Source: an uncultured Verrucomicrobiales bacterium (GTDB lineage Bacteria; Verrucomicrobiota; Verrucomicrobiia; Limisphaerales; JAYPXF01). From it: a DNA stretch of 47,185 nucleotides. Both the position numbers and the translations under genes were made by a program. The notes under the pieces are model-generated. The model was not told the origin of the DNA, made no database searches, and was given only the letters and a program-made list of their open reading frames with translations. Of this stretch, positions 34,201-43,880 are shown piece after piece. The stretch is taken from positions 1-47,185 of the forward strand of contig CALBIE010000592.1 of the NCBI GenBank assembly GCA_937893495.1. Direction: 5' to 3'. Within the stretch, counting starts at the first letter, position 1. Every line of letters starts with the position of its first letter.

Positions 34201-36537
34201 ATGAACTTAATCCGAACCACCTTCGTGGCACTGCTGCTTACGGCCGGAATAGCTGCCCACGCTCAAGTGCCTCAAATCGTTCACTACCAGGGCCGCATCA
34301 GCGTGAGTGGCATCAACTTCGACGGCAATGGCCAGTTCAAGTTCGCGCTCGTCAATGCCGCCGGCACCACGAATTTCTGGAGCAATGACGGGACGACTGT
34401 AAATACGCCGACAGCGGTCGTGCCAATCACGGTCACCAAAGGTCTGTACTCAGTGCTGCTCGGCGACACGAATATTGCGGGAATGACGGCCATCGCCTCC
34501 GGCGTCTTCGCCAACACAGATGTCCGCCTGCGCGTCTGGTTCAATGATGGCACCACGGGATTCCAGCAATTGACGCCAGACCAACGGCTTGCCGCAGTGG
34601 GATACGCGATGATCGCGGCGACTGTACCCAACGCGTCCATCACTTCCGCCCACATCGCCGATGGCGCGATTCAGACCAATCATCTCGCGGCGGGACTTTT
34701 GTCAGGAGTCGGTGGAACCGTGGCAGACGGATCAATCACGACGGTGAAGCTCGCTGACGCGGCTGTCATCTCGGCAAAACTCGGAACCGGCTCCGTGTTG
34801 TCAAATCACATCGCTGCCGGAGTCATCAACACCAATCATCTGGCGCCGGGAGTCCTGTCCAGTGGAGGTGGAACCGTTGTAGATGGATCGATTACATCCT
34901 CGAAACTCGCCACCGACTCGGTCACCACGGATAAAATTGCAGCGGGCGCCGTCGGCTCATCTGACCTCGCGGCCGGAAGTGTCAACAGCACCCATTTGAG
35001 CACGGCCGCCCTGGGCACAACCCTCTGGCTGACCGGCGGCAATGCCAGCACAACACCGGGAACGCATTTCCTGGGCACATCGGACAATCAGGCTCTCGAA
35101 TTTAAGGTCAACGCTTTGCGCGCGCTGCGCCTCGAACCCAATGCGAGTGGAGCGCCGAATTTTCTGGCGGGTTCATCCAAAAACGAAATCGCGGGAGGCG
35201 TCGTCGGCGCCAGCATCGCGGGCGGCGGTGCCGTCAATCATTCCGGGGCGGCCATCACCAACAAGATTCAGTCAAACTTCGGCGTTATCGGTGGTGGCGG
35301 CGGCAATGGCATTTTGAACACCGCGGAGTACTCCACCATCGGCGGCGGATTCCTCAATGTGGTGTCCAATGGCACGACCTATGGCACCATCGGTGGTGGC
35401 TATGCGAATGGTGTCGGCACCAACGCCGCGACCGTCGGCGGTGGATTCCTCAATCTCGCGAGTGGCTTTGAATCGACCGTGGCCGGTGGCGAGGGAAACG
35501 TGGCCAGTGGCACCGCTTCCTTTGTCGGCGGTGGCGTAACAAATCTCGCTTCCGGCTTTGAATCAACGGTTGGTGGCGGCGAACAGAATGGGGCCAGTGG
35601 AACGAACTCATTAGTCGGTGGCGGTTATCTGAATGGGGCAACCAGTATTGCCGCAACAATCGCTGGAGGTTATGCCAACCTCGCCAGCGGAGTTGTATCC
35701 TTTGTCGGCGGCGGCACCACCAATACGGCAACGGGATTTGAGTCCGCCGTTGTCGGTGGCGAACTGAACGCCGCGACGAGCACGAACACCATTGTCGGCG
35801 GCGGCTACAAAAACGGCGCGACCAATGGGTTCTCGGCGGTTTTTGGAGGATCGCAGAATCTCGCCGGTGGAGCGGCTTCGGCCGTGGTTGGTGGCGATCA
35901 AAATGCCGCTTACGGCACGATTAGTTTTGTCGGCGGCGGATACGGCAACATCGCCAGTGGTTATGCGGCGACAGTACCCGGTGGTTATGCCAATGGCGCG
36001 ATCGGTGACTATTCTTTCGCCGCCGGAGCGAATGCCGCGGCAACTAACTATGGTTCCTTCGTCTGGTCGGATGCCTCCAGCGCCACGGCCTTCAACTCGA
36101 CCTCCAACAATCAGTTCAGTGTCAAGGCATCCGGTGGGGTGCGGATTTTCTCGAATTCCGGTGCGACTACGGGTGTTCAACTTACCGCCGGCAACGGCAC
36201 CTGGAGTTCGGCCAGTGATCGTAACTTGAAAGAGAATTTCAAGCCGCTCAATCCACGGCAGGTCCTTGAGCGCGTCGCGCAGTTGCCGGTGTCCGAATGG
36301 AACTACAAAGCGCAGGCAAGAACAGTCCGGCACGTCGGGCCGATGGCGCAGGATTTCAGTGCCGCATTCGGCCTTGGCGACAGCGATCGGCATATCAGCA
36401 CGACGGATGCCGACGGCATCGCCCTGGCCGCAATCAAGGGACTTTATGGCCTGGTGAAGGAACGCGAAGACCGCATCAAGGCACTCGAACGCCGACTCGC
36501 CGACCTCGAAAACCGGTTGTCCACTTCCCCACGCTGA
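34201..36537 (+). CDS. Secreted trimeric-fibre protein with S74 self-cleaving chaperone domain
   Basis: A 778-residue protein with signal peptide MNLIRTTFVALLLTAGIAAHA. Order: N-terminal beta domain (about 25-150); repeats with SITSAHIADGAI-like units (about 145-270); a 15-residue repeat array (about 362-620; VGGGxxNxASGxxSx) resembling YadA-type left-handed beta-roll heads; and a C-terminal peptidase S74/intramolecular chaperone domain beginning at SDRNLKEN, Ser672 and Lys677 having the Ser-Lys spacing of S74 enzymes. The end (EREDRIKALERRLADLENRL) is a short coiled coil. By family analogy the chaperone assists trimerisation and then cleaves itself off. No YadA membrane anchor is present, so secretion and attachment differ from classical adhesins. 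Confidence 0.82.
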   Translation: MNLIRTTFVALLLTAGIAAHAQVPQIVHYQGRISVSGINFDGNGQFKFALVNAAGTTNFWSNDGTTVNTPTAVVPITVTKGLYSVLLGDTNIAGMTAIASGVFANTDVRLRVWFNDGTTGFQQLTPDQRLAAVGYAMIAATVPNASITSAHIADGAIQTNHLAAGLLSGVGGTVADGSITTVKLADAAVISAKLGTGSVLSNHIAAGVINTNHLAPGVLSSGGGTVVDGSITSSKLATDSVTTDKIAAGAVGSSDLAAGSVNSTHLSTAALGTTLWLTGGNASTTPGTHFLGTSDNQALEFKVNALRALRLEPNASGAPNFLAGSSKNEIAGGVVGASIAGGGAVNHSGAAITNKIQSNFGVIGGGGGNGILNTAEYSTIGGGFLNVVSNGTTYGTIGGGYANGVGTNAATVGGGFLNLASGFESTVAGGEGNVASGTASFVGGGVTNLASGFESTVGGGEQNGASGTNSLVGGGYLNGATSIAATIAGGYANLASGVVSFVGGGTTNTATGFESAVVGGELNAATSTNTIVGGGYKNGATNGFSAVFGGSQNLAGGAASAVVGGDQNAAYGTISFVGGGYGNIASGYAATVPGGYANGAIGDYSFAAGANAAATNYGSFVWSDASSATAFNSTSNNQFSVKASGGVRIFSNSGATTGVQLTAGNGTWSSASDRNLKENFKPLNPRQVLERVAQLPVSEWNYKAQARTVRHVGPMAQDFSAAFGLGDSDRHISTTDADGIALAAIKGLYGLVKEREDRIKALERRLADLENRLSTSPR
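35284..36060 (+). repeat. 45-bp coding repeats of the fibre gene
   Basis: At least 14 consecutive units encode exactly 15 residues with no indels, pattern VGGGxxNxASGxxSx. GFEST-type and GTxSx-type ends alternate over part of the array. The nucleotide sequence is less conserved than the peptide, arguing for selection on the structure rather than recent expansion. It is not a CRISPR array because the frame is kept throughout. Confidence 0.8.
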
Positions 36538-36563
36538 TCCGGTTCCGATCTATTCGATAACCC

Positions 36564-38255
36564 ATGAACACCATGCGTTACCCAAGACCAAAGCGCGGGC
36601 TGATTCTCTGGCTCGTCGTACTTGCGACGTTTGCGCTGGCGCGGTCGGGGCGGTCACAAACCACTGCGGTGATCGACGGTGGCGGCGGGCGACAGACGAG
36701 TGCCAGTTACGCCAACGTCGGCAGCGTCGGTGGCGCAAGCAGTTCATCGGCAGCGGGTACCTATCAGACGCGTCACGGTTTCGCGGGGCAGCTTCACGAA
36801 TTACAGTCGGTTGTGATTTCGGCCGCACAGACCAATCTCAACGAGGCGGCGACGCAACAACTCTCGGCGCAGGCGGCGTTTCAAGATGGTTCACTCCTGA
36901 GTCTCACACCGACAAACGTGGCGTGGAGTGTGGCAAGTGGACCGATAGCGTCAGTCAGTGCCAACGGTCTGGCGACGGCCGACACGGTTTACGTCAACAC
37001 ACCGGCATTCATTCGCGGCGCTTACCTGAACTCAACCGGATTGTTGCAAGTGACCGTGGTGGACACCAACAACGACAACTTTGCAACGTATGCGGGCGAC
37101 GGACTGGATGACAACTGGCAGGTGTTCTACTTCGGATTGAACAACACCAACGCCGCACCGACAGCCGATCCGGATGGCGACGGATTTACCAATGCCCAGG
37201 AATTGCAGAACGGCACCAACCCGACGCTTCCGCCCAATCCCGTTGCCGACAAGGCTCTCCTGGTGACGGTCGTTGGCAACGGAGCGGTGGTGCGCGCGCC
37301 GAACCAGACCAACTTTACCAACGGCGCGTCCGCAACCTTGGCGGCAACGCCCACGGCGGGTTCATTCTTTGTCGGTTGGACCAATGGAATCACGGCGACC
37401 ACCAACGTATTGTCCTTCGTCGTCACTCAAAGCATCTCCGTGACTGCCGTGTTTGATTCGTTGACCAACACGCTGGTCGATCTGACCAACCAGATTGTGG
37501 CCGAGGGTAATCTCCTCTCGCTCACCACCATCACAACGAACGCCACTGCGACTACCTTGCACTACGCACTTGCGGGCGCACCATCCGGCGCGACCATCAA
37601 CACCAACAGCGGGCTCGTAGCGTGGACACCCACTGAAGCACAGGGCCCTTCGACCAACACGCTGCTTGTTTCGGTCACGGATGATTTGAATCCGTTGTTC
37701 AGTTACACAAATTTATACACCATCGCCGTTACCGAGGTGAACCTGCCTCCCGCACTGCCACCGATCGCAAACGTGGCGGTCAACGCGGGTCAATCGTTGA
37801 GCATCACGAACGTGGCAACGGACCCGGATCTTCCGGTAAACGCCATCACCTACACGCTCTTGAATCCGCCCGCGGGTGCGACTATCAGCGGCACGGATGG
37901 CATCCTTTCCTGGACGCCTTCGTCGGGACAGACGGGAACGAACCTGGTCCTTGTGGTGGCCACCGATTCCGGCACGCCGATGTTAAGCAGTACGCAGTCC
38001 TTTCAGGTCGTCGTCAGCGCGCTGAACATCGCCCAGCCAATGCTCTCAATCAGCGCCCCGTTGAACGGCGTGGTGACACTGACCATCACCGGCGATACGG
38101 GAGTGCAATACTCCATCGTGGCAACGACCAATATTACCGATACGAACTGGACCGTTCTGGGCACAACCAATCCCTCGGCCAGCCCGTTCACCTTTACAGA
38201 TACCAATGTGGCCAATCTCTTGCGCCGCTACTATCGGGCATTGGCCTCTCCGTGA
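36564..38255 (+). CDS. Secreted Ig-like/InlB-repeat multidomain protein
   Basis: A 563-residue exported protein, signal at the N-terminus (GLILWLVVLATFALARSG). Visible modules: a Gly/Ser-rich segment (GGGGRQTSASYANVGSVGG, about 35-60); Ig/cadherin-like strands; a TSP3-like DPDGDGFTNAQEL (about 199-212); a divergent InlB B-repeat ending with FVVTQSISVTAVFD (about 230-295); and two putative Ig (He_PIG) modules with NLPPALPPIANV and GTNLVLVVATDSGTP (about 300-480). The C-terminus LLRRYYRALASP follows an Ig-type domain typical of Verrucomicrobia surface proteins. It begins 26 bp after the fibre gene and may be co-expressed with it. Role: adhesion or matrix; no enzyme motif is seen. Confidence 0.75.
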   Translation: MNTMRYPRPKRGLILWLVVLATFALARSGRSQTTAVIDGGGGRQTSASYANVGSVGGASSSSAAGTYQTRHGFAGQLHELQSVVISAAQTNLNEAATQQLSAQAAFQDGSLLSLTPTNVAWSVASGPIASVSANGLATADTVYVNTPAFIRGAYLNSTGLLQVTVVDTNNDNFATYAGDGLDDNWQVFYFGLNNTNAAPTADPDGDGFTNAQELQNGTNPTLPPNPVADKALLVTVVGNGAVVRAPNQTNFTNGASATLAATPTAGSFFVGWTNGITATTNVLSFVVTQSISVTAVFDSLTNTLVDLTNQIVAEGNLLSLTTITTNATATTLHYALAGAPSGATINTNSGLVAWTPTEAQGPSTNTLLVSVTDDLNPLFSYTNLYTIAVTEVNLPPALPPIANVAVNAGQSLSITNVATDPDLPVNAITYTLLNPPAGATISGTDGILSWTPSSGQTGTNLVLVVATDSGTPMLSSTQSFQVVVSALNIAQPMLSISAPLNGVVTLTITGDTGVQYSIVATTNITDTNWTVLGTTNPSASPFTFTDTNVANLLRRYYRALASP

Positions 38256-38368
38256 CAATTGTGGCTCTGGGTTCAGTATCCCTGTGCGTGGACGATTGGG
38301 CCACGGCGGAACAATGGCTGGTTCATACAGCCAATAGGTTCACGACAGCGCTAAAGGACCTGTATCGC

Positions 38369-38383
38369 ACCGGAAGAACCGGT
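38369..38383. terminator. Weak hairpin between convergent genes
   Basis: ACCGG-AAGAA-CCGGT is a 5-bp stem in the 134-bp space between convergent genes. A T-run is absent, so it is at best a weak bidirectional terminator. Confidence 0.25.
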
Positions 38384-38389
38384 TGAAGG

Positions 38390-41300
38390 TCATTTGCGGC
38401 TTCGCTTGCCTGCGGGTTTGGGCCTGGCATTCGCGGGGCGTCGGCAGGTTTTGGCGGGGAGCGCCTTGAGGCGCTTCTCGATTTGATCGAAGTAAGCCTC
38501 GGCGGTGACGCGAATCTCGGGGGCTAGGTTCTGCAGCATCCTGCGTTCACCTGCATCGAGCGCCGCCAGGGCCTCATACCAGGGACGTAGCCGGGTTTCG
38601 TCACCCCGTTCACGCAGGCAAGCGAGCAATGACTCCCCGTAGTTCAGGTGCAACAGAACGGTGCTGGCGCGCAGCCAGTCGGTAGAAGTGCCAGCGGGGA
38701 AACCGTTTGCAGTATGTGCAAGAGCCCGTTCCAGTGCTTCACGCGCCAAACCCCAGTTTTCCGCGTAAGCAGCAAAGAGGGCATGGTGCAGTTCGATCGT
38801 GTCGGCGAATCTGATCTTGGGATGTACCAGCAGTTTCTGAAAGAGCGTTCGCGCAGTCACGTTGTCACCAAGAAAATCGCGATAAAGAAACACAAGATTT
38901 TCAACTGGCGATTCTTCGGTGGGATCTATTTCCATAGCCCTCGCAAAGAACCTAGCAGCTTCTTCATACCGGCAATAGTGGTCGAAAAACAAATTGCCAA
39001 GGCCGTTCCATGGCGCAGCATAGCTCATATTGAGCACCTGTGCCTGGCGGTAAGCCGTCTCGGCCTCGGCGTAACGGCCAAAATGGTCTTGCAGCAAATT
39101 GCCAAGACCGTTCCACGGCGAAGCGTCCCTCGCGTTGTGCGCAATGGATTGGCGATAGGCAGCTTCCGCCTCGTCATATCGTCCAAGGTAGGCAGCGAGC
39201 AAATTGCCGAGGTTATTCCAGGATATACCATCCGCCTTATCGAGAGTAAGAGCCTGACGATATGCAATTTCTGCCTCTTCGAAGCGCCCTAAATGATAAT
39301 GCAAAAGATTACCCAAGTTGTTCCAGGTCCTGGCCGCGTTACCATCGCGCTCAATTGCCTGACGATATGCATTTTCGGCTTCGTCGGCTCTGCCGAGGTT
39401 GTATTGCAATAGGAAACCCAAATTGTGCCAGGGCCAAGCCCACTTCCCATCCCGATCAATGGCATTACGATAGGCGACCTCCGCCTCTTCGTAGCGGTGG
39501 AGAACTGAATGAAGAACGTAACCCCAGCCGAACCACTTGGGCGCGAGAGCTTGCGGCTGCGGTTGGAGGTTACCGCGAATCTTTGCAACAACGTCGGCGG
39601 CCAGTTTTGCGCCAAGGGATGACGGTACGGAATCCACCAGCAGTTGAGTGCATGCGGCGTCTGGTGCCAAACGAAACGCCGCATTCCAGTCGTCCAGTTC
39701 TTCAACACCGGCGAGTTGTCCGGACGAGAGTCGGCGCGCCAGCCATTCGATAGCTTCTCCGCCATACTTTTGCTCGTCGAGGTCGCGCGTAGCTGAAATG
39801 CCCGACAATGCCTTTTCAATCTCCTCCAAGGACAATCGGTTCCGCGATGCCAGCCGTCCGCGATCTACGGTCTGAAACATTTTTCGATCCCCAAGCACCG
39901 TTTCCGCGAATTCCTCAGGTTTCAATAGGGCGTTGGCCGGTACCAAAGACGCCAGCTTTTCGCGCAATTCCGCGAAGGCCAGGGTGGCGGGAGCCAGTTG
40001 GGAGAAATCAATGACCTCCTCCAGTTTTCGCCGGGCGTCAGTCTCTTTCTGCCGCAGGGCATCCAGTTCCGCGTGGCGCTGCAGGTCCCGCGCCTCGCCT
40101 TTTTCGAGCGTGCCGGCCAACGCCCGGGCAAAGAGGTGGCGGTCCGGGCTGTAGTCGTGCTCGGATTGCAGATGCCGCGCGAGCCGCGAGCGATCCTGTG
40201 CTTCGTAGAATGATTCAATGAAGCGGGTGAGAAACTCGACCTCGCGGCGCTGCCGGCGCGAGGCGTTACGCATAAGGAACCAGACGTTGAAGAACCGCTC
40301 GGCAATCTGGAAGCCGATGGCGGCTTCGCCAAAGAGGCTGACGCGCTCGATGAAGCCGGTCTTCTCCAACCGGTCGAGCTGCGGGCTGACGCCGGTGACC
40401 GCCAGTCCAGTCGCCTCCGCCAGGGCGCGGGCGGTGACGGGATCCCAATGGTTGGCAATCGCGCCAGCCACCACCTGTTGCTGCGGGGATAACTCCTCGA
40501 ACCGAGCCTTGTACAGCGGCGTCACGCGGTCCAGCAGGTTTTCCAGATCGCCGAAAACGCTGGGCGCAAAGTCCTCGGCGTAGAGGAAGAACAGCGTGAC
40601 GGTGGTGCGCGGGTTGCCGCCAGTGAGTTGGCGGAGGACATCCAGCCGGTGCGGCTCGCGCAGAATGCGCTCGCGCACGTCGGCGCGGCCCACCCTCTCC
40701 GCGAGAGTGAGCATCAACTGACGCATTTGCTCCACGCTAAGTGCGGCCAAGTAATGGACTTTGAAGTGATCGTAGAATGCCGCGCCGTAGTCCCGACTCT
40801 CCGGTGGCGGACTGGGGCTGGCACCAATAAGCAGTGGACCACCGGGACGCATGAGCAGTTCGCGCAGGACGTGTTGCTGCTGATCCGCGAGCCGCTCGAA
40901 GACGAGTTGAAGGTTATCCACGAGCAGGACGGGACGGCGTTCAAGAGCGACGGTCTCGTCGAGAAACGTCTGCAATGCCTCGGCCGCGGGTTCCTCATCC
41001 CGGGCGGCGGAGGCTCCCTGACGGGGCGCAAGCTGGCGCACGGCGTAGTCGATTCGCTTGGCCGCCACAGCATTTCCGGCGCGCTCACAGGCATCGGCCA
41101 GCGAATCAAGGCAGTTCAGCCAGAATTTGGACAGCCTGTCCACGGCGTACTGCTCCTCGGCAAAAACCAGCGGCAGGAAAGTAGCGGACAATTTCGGTTG
41201 CTGGCGCAGTTCCGCGGCGAGACGGGCGAGAAGCATGCTCTTTCCCATGCCCCGTTGGCCGACGACCAGATGGTGCTGCGCCCGGCTCCGTCGCTTTTCA

Positions 41301-41437
41301 CCCGTGACGTCAGCCAGGATGCGCTCAAAAACGGTCTGTCGCACGGCGAAGGAGGCGATGATCTCCTCATCGGCCAATCGCGCCGGATTGTACAGCGATA
41401 ATTGGCTGACGCTGAGTTGGTGTGGGGTGGGCTTCAT
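38390..41437 (-). CDS. STAND-like ATPase with TPR array
   Basis: A 1015-residue protein. Walker A is GQRGMGKS (60-67) and the B-type segment is RRPVLLVDN. An ATPase core (about 25-270) is followed by a winged-helix region (about 320-420; VTARALAEATGLAVTGVSPQ), a linker of charged helices, then at least five TPR-like units of 35 residues (about 630-840; NNLGNLLHYHLGRFEEAEIA type), and a C-terminal helical tail ending Lys/Arg-rich. The layout, P-loop then wHTH then repeats, is that of signal-transduction ATPases (STAND). No toxin or effector domain was recognised. Its start overlaps the stop of 41434-42633 by four bases, so the two are translated together. A defence role is possible but not shown. 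Confidence 0.75.
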   Translation of the reverse strand: MKPTPHQLSVSQLSLYNPARLADEEIIASFAVRQTVFERILADVTGEKRRSRAQHHLVVGQRGMGKSMLLARLAAELRQQPKLSATFLPLVFAEEQYAVDRLSKFWLNCLDSLADACERAGNAVAAKRIDYAVRQLAPRQGASAARDEEPAAEALQTFLDETVALERRPVLLVDNLQLVFERLADQQQHVLRELLMRPGGPLLIGASPSPPPESRDYGAAFYDHFKVHYLAALSVEQMRQLMLTLAERVGRADVRERILREPHRLDVLRQLTGGNPRTTVTLFFLYAEDFAPSVFGDLENLLDRVTPLYKARFEELSPQQQVVAGAIANHWDPVTARALAEATGLAVTGVSPQLDRLEKTGFIERVSLFGEAAIGFQIAERFFNVWFLMRNASRRQRREVEFLTRFIESFYEAQDRSRLARHLQSEHDYSPDRHLFARALAGTLEKGEARDLQRHAELDALRQKETDARRKLEEVIDFSQLAPATLAFAELREKLASLVPANALLKPEEFAETVLGDRKMFQTVDRGRLASRNRLSLEEIEKALSGISATRDLDEQKYGGEAIEWLARRLSSGQLAGVEELDDWNAAFRLAPDAACTQLLVDSVPSSLGAKLAADVVAKIRGNLQPQPQALAPKWFGWGYVLHSVLHRYEEAEVAYRNAIDRDGKWAWPWHNLGFLLQYNLGRADEAENAYRQAIERDGNAARTWNNLGNLLHYHLGRFEEAEIAYRQALTLDKADGISWNNLGNLLAAYLGRYDEAEAAYRQSIAHNARDASPWNGLGNLLQDHFGRYAEAETAYRQAQVLNMSYAAPWNGLGNLFFDHYCRYEEAARFFARAMEIDPTEESPVENLVFLYRDFLGDNVTARTLFQKLLVHPKIRFADTIELHHALFAAYAENWGLAREALERALAHTANGFPAGTSTDWLRASTVLLHLNYGESLLACLRERGDETRLRPWYEALAALDAGERRMLQNLAPEIRVTAEAYFDQIEKRLKALPAKTCRRPANARPKPAGKRSRK

Positions 41438-42633
41438 TTCACGTAGCGGCGATGCCAGTAATCGCGGAGCAGAAAGGAGCGGAAGGTGTAGCGGCCTTTG
41501 CTTTCCAGCAGGTAACCGTCACGCTGCAGGAGTTGCAGCAAGCGGGCGAGTTGCTCTTCCATGGCCTGCGGATCGGCATCTGACTTTTTCTGCATTAACG
41601 CGTTCAACACCTGCACCCGGGAGCGTCCTTTGGCGTGCTGGCAGAGGTGGTTGAGAATGGTTTTGGCAGCAACCGCTTCCGGTTTGCTGAATTGTTCATC
41701 CAACCGCTGCCGCCAGGTGTCGAACTCCGTGAGGTGATGCGGCCCGAGCAAGTTCGTGAAAGCCCGGTCCAGCGCTGCGTCATCCACTCGATCAGCGCCG
41801 ACTTCGCGTAACGCATGAAACACAATCTGCAAATGATGCGGCAAGGGCCATCCCACCCGGGCAATGATTTGGGAACGAATTTCCGATTCGAGGGGCAGAT
41901 CGTTGTCCTGTCCGAGCCGCTCCAGAAACTCGTCGCCCTCTTCCGGAGACAAGGCGTCCAGCACAAACGGTGTGAGATCATTGATGGTCTTTCCCAACAG
42001 GCGCTCCTCGACAAATCCCTCCAGCCCGATCGAACCGAGAAACACCCACTGAATGTTCCGACGATGCGTCTGGCGCAAGGCCCGCAGCCAATGCAGCAGG
42101 CGTGACACCCTGGCGAGCCCGTCCGGCACCTGGGAGAGAGCCAACAGCGCCTCGGGCATCTCATCAATGGCGATGAGCACTTCTCTTCCATCAGCGTCAA
42201 TCTTTTCAAAGACGCTCTCCACCGCTCGTGCCAGTGTGGCCGGCTGGCCTTCACCGGTGTCACCCAGTTCCAAATCCATGCTTGGGCTAATCCTGGAAAT
42301 CCCCAATGCCCGCCGGGCATTGCCGATCCACAGCTTGCAGCGAGTGATGGCGTCAGGCTGCAAGTCAGAGGCAAGCAGTTCGTCGAGAAGCTTCTCGGTA
42401 AATGAAAGTTCGTCCGTGGTGTCCTCCACATTGAGAAATACAGCCTTGCGTTCACGCAGCCTCCATTCCTTGCACAAACGAAGAACGAGCGAAGTCTTAC
42501 CCACCCGCCGGGGCGCGTTGATGCGGAGGTTCGATCCCTGAGCCAGTTCCCGCAGCAGGCGATCCAGCTCTCTTGGTCGCTCAAAGAAATCGTCGCCCTC
42601 AGCCGGGGCACCGGTAATATTCCTCATACTCAT
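41434..42633 (-). CDS. P-loop ATPase, partner of the TPR-ATPase
   Basis: A 399-residue ATPase of the archaeal-ATPase-like/AAA+ type. Walker A lies in NAPRRVGKTSLV and Walker B in VLIAIDEMPE; the C-terminal part has a winged-helix-like arrangement (RVQVLNALMQKK, then FLLRDYWHRR). It is first in the two-gene unit, with a 4-bp overlap to the TPR-ATPase. Alternative start ATGs are at 42633 and 42627. The upstream sequence is AT-rich, unlike the rest of the window, and contains a 12-bp palindrome, suggesting own promoter control or acquisition. Its substrate is unknown; it may be the switch or the partner of the larger protein. Confidence 0.75.
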   Translation of the reverse strand: MSMRNITGAPAEGDDFFERPRELDRLLRELAQGSNLRINAPRRVGKTSLVLRLCKEWRLRERKAVFLNVEDTTDELSFTEKLLDELLASDLQPDAITRCKLWIGNARRALGISRISPSMDLELGDTGEGQPATLARAVESVFEKIDADGREVLIAIDEMPEALLALSQVPDGLARVSRLLHWLRALRQTHRRNIQWVFLGSIGLEGFVEERLLGKTINDLTPFVLDALSPEEGDEFLERLGQDNDLPLESEIRSQIIARVGWPLPHHLQIVFHALREVGADRVDDAALDRAFTNLLGPHHLTEFDTWRQRLDEQFSKPEAVAAKTILNHLCQHAKGRSRVQVLNALMQKKSDADPQAMEEQLARLLQLLQRDGYLLESKGRYTFRSFLLRDYWHRRYVK

Positions 42634-42936
42634 GTCAGGAAGACAGTAATCAGTGCAGTATTCGAGTCAATATACAAATACGTATTTATTCACTAATGTA
42701 TAAATATAATGAATAGAAACTTACAATGAGACACAATCGAATTCCGTAATTGGTAAGCCGTAGTGCACTATTTTGTCGCTATCACGCTGAATTCAGCGCT
42801 TTCGCGTCAGGCCGTGTTAGCTGGAAGCGCCGGACCTTTTCTGCTGAGCCGCGCTGGTGAACTTGCAGCTATCTGCTTCAATCCATGAACGCAAACAGGT
42901 CTTGACCATTTACACAGGCAGCATTTCGAGAGGGAG
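42634..42936. promoter_or_regulatory. AT-rich promoter region with AAATACGTATTT palindrome
   Basis: A 303-bp non-coding space. From about 42655 to 42735 it is unusually AT-rich and contains AAATACGTATTT (42676-42687), a perfect 12-bp palindrome. It lies 43 bp upstream of the ATPase start and is a candidate operator/promoter. The rest of the space shows no gene. Confidence 0.5.
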
Positions 42937-43818
42937 TTAATCTCTACGACCGAGCCGTTGAAAAACCGGCTTCAACAACCGCCGATAGTTTTCGCCGAGG
43001 ATGAGAAACTTTTCGCGCTCGGCGATGCGGGCGTGGATGACCTTGCTCAATTCCGTCCCGAGGGAACGGGACGGCAGATGACTGCCGAAGATGATGCGTT
43101 CCGCACCCAGTTCGCGGACTGCCATTTCGATAAATCCGGCGGTCGCATCGAAACCGGACGTTTCAACGAGGATGTTCGGCGAATTGCGAACCGCACGAAT
43201 TCCTTTTTCCCACTCACCGCCAGCGTGGGCGCAGACGAACTTGATGTGCGGATGCCGGGCGGCCAATTCCGCGAGTTCCGACGGCGTGGACATTCCCGGC
43301 GAACGTTTCCCGTCGGTGATGAACCACGTGTGCTGCATGATGACGCCGTTCAACTCCGCGATGCGTTCGACCAGCGGATCGAAGTTTAAATGGGAACACG
43401 CTTGTTCCGCGCGCGGCCCGGCCGGGAAATAGACGCCCAGCATGGGCCCGTCGCGCAGCCAGCGGTTGAGCGCGTCGAGCGATCCCTTCACATCGGCGGC
43501 GTTGAGTTGAATCATTCCCAGCAGCAGTTTCGGCCAGCGCTCGAACGGTTTGAGGACTTCCCCCGGATTATCGCGCAGCCATTTGCCCGTCTCCGCGTTC
43601 GTCGTTCCCGGTCCGACATGGGGAAAAATGCACAGCCGCTTGATGCGTGCTTTTTCAATTGTCGGCAGAGTGCGTTCGATGTCATCGAACAGCCGGGTGT
43701 TGTTCTGTCCCGGACTGGAGAAGGACGGGGTGAAGTAGGAATCCCAGATGCGGTAGCCATCGAGTGTCTGTCGCGAGGGCATTCCGTACCACTTTGGATT
43801 TGGTTTCGTTGCGGGCAT
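42937..43818 (-). CDS. Amidohydrolase-family (PF04909-type) protein
   Basis: A 293-residue TIM-barrel hydrolase resembling the amidohydrolase-2 group. Motifs include IFPHVGPG (a metal-site region), LLGMIQLN, MQHTWFITDG, KFVCAHAGGEWEKG (His in the fifth strand), ILVETSGFDA and IIFGSHLP near the C-terminus (in place of the usual metal-site Asp, the residue here is Ser/His). No signal peptide is visible. A second, Tat-exported member follows upstream on the same strand at 44038-44931, separated by the repeat at 43881. Adjacent amidohydrolases of this type are common in Planctomycetes and Verrucomicrobia; substrates are unknown. Confidence 0.8.
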   Translation of the reverse strand: MPATKPNPKWYGMPSRQTLDGYRIWDSYFTPSFSSPGQNNTRLFDDIERTLPTIEKARIKRLCIFPHVGPGTTNAETGKWLRDNPGEVLKPFERWPKLLLGMIQLNAADVKGSLDALNRWLRDGPMLGVYFPAGPRAEQACSHLNFDPLVERIAELNGVIMQHTWFITDGKRSPGMSTPSELAELAARHPHIKFVCAHAGGEWEKGIRAVRNSPNILVETSGFDATAGFIEMAVRELGAERIIFGSHLPSRSLGTELSKVIHARIAEREKFLILGENYRRLLKPVFQRLGRRD

Positions 43819-43880
43819 TCCTTCAGAAAACTTTTGGATGGTTTACATCCTCGGAATCGGCGGGAGCGTTAAGCCGGACA

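Noticed and set aside
35284-36060. CRISPR-like or minisatellite array
   Set aside because: The units keep a 45-bp coding frame and vary at the nucleotide level while the peptide pattern is conserved, and there are no spacers.
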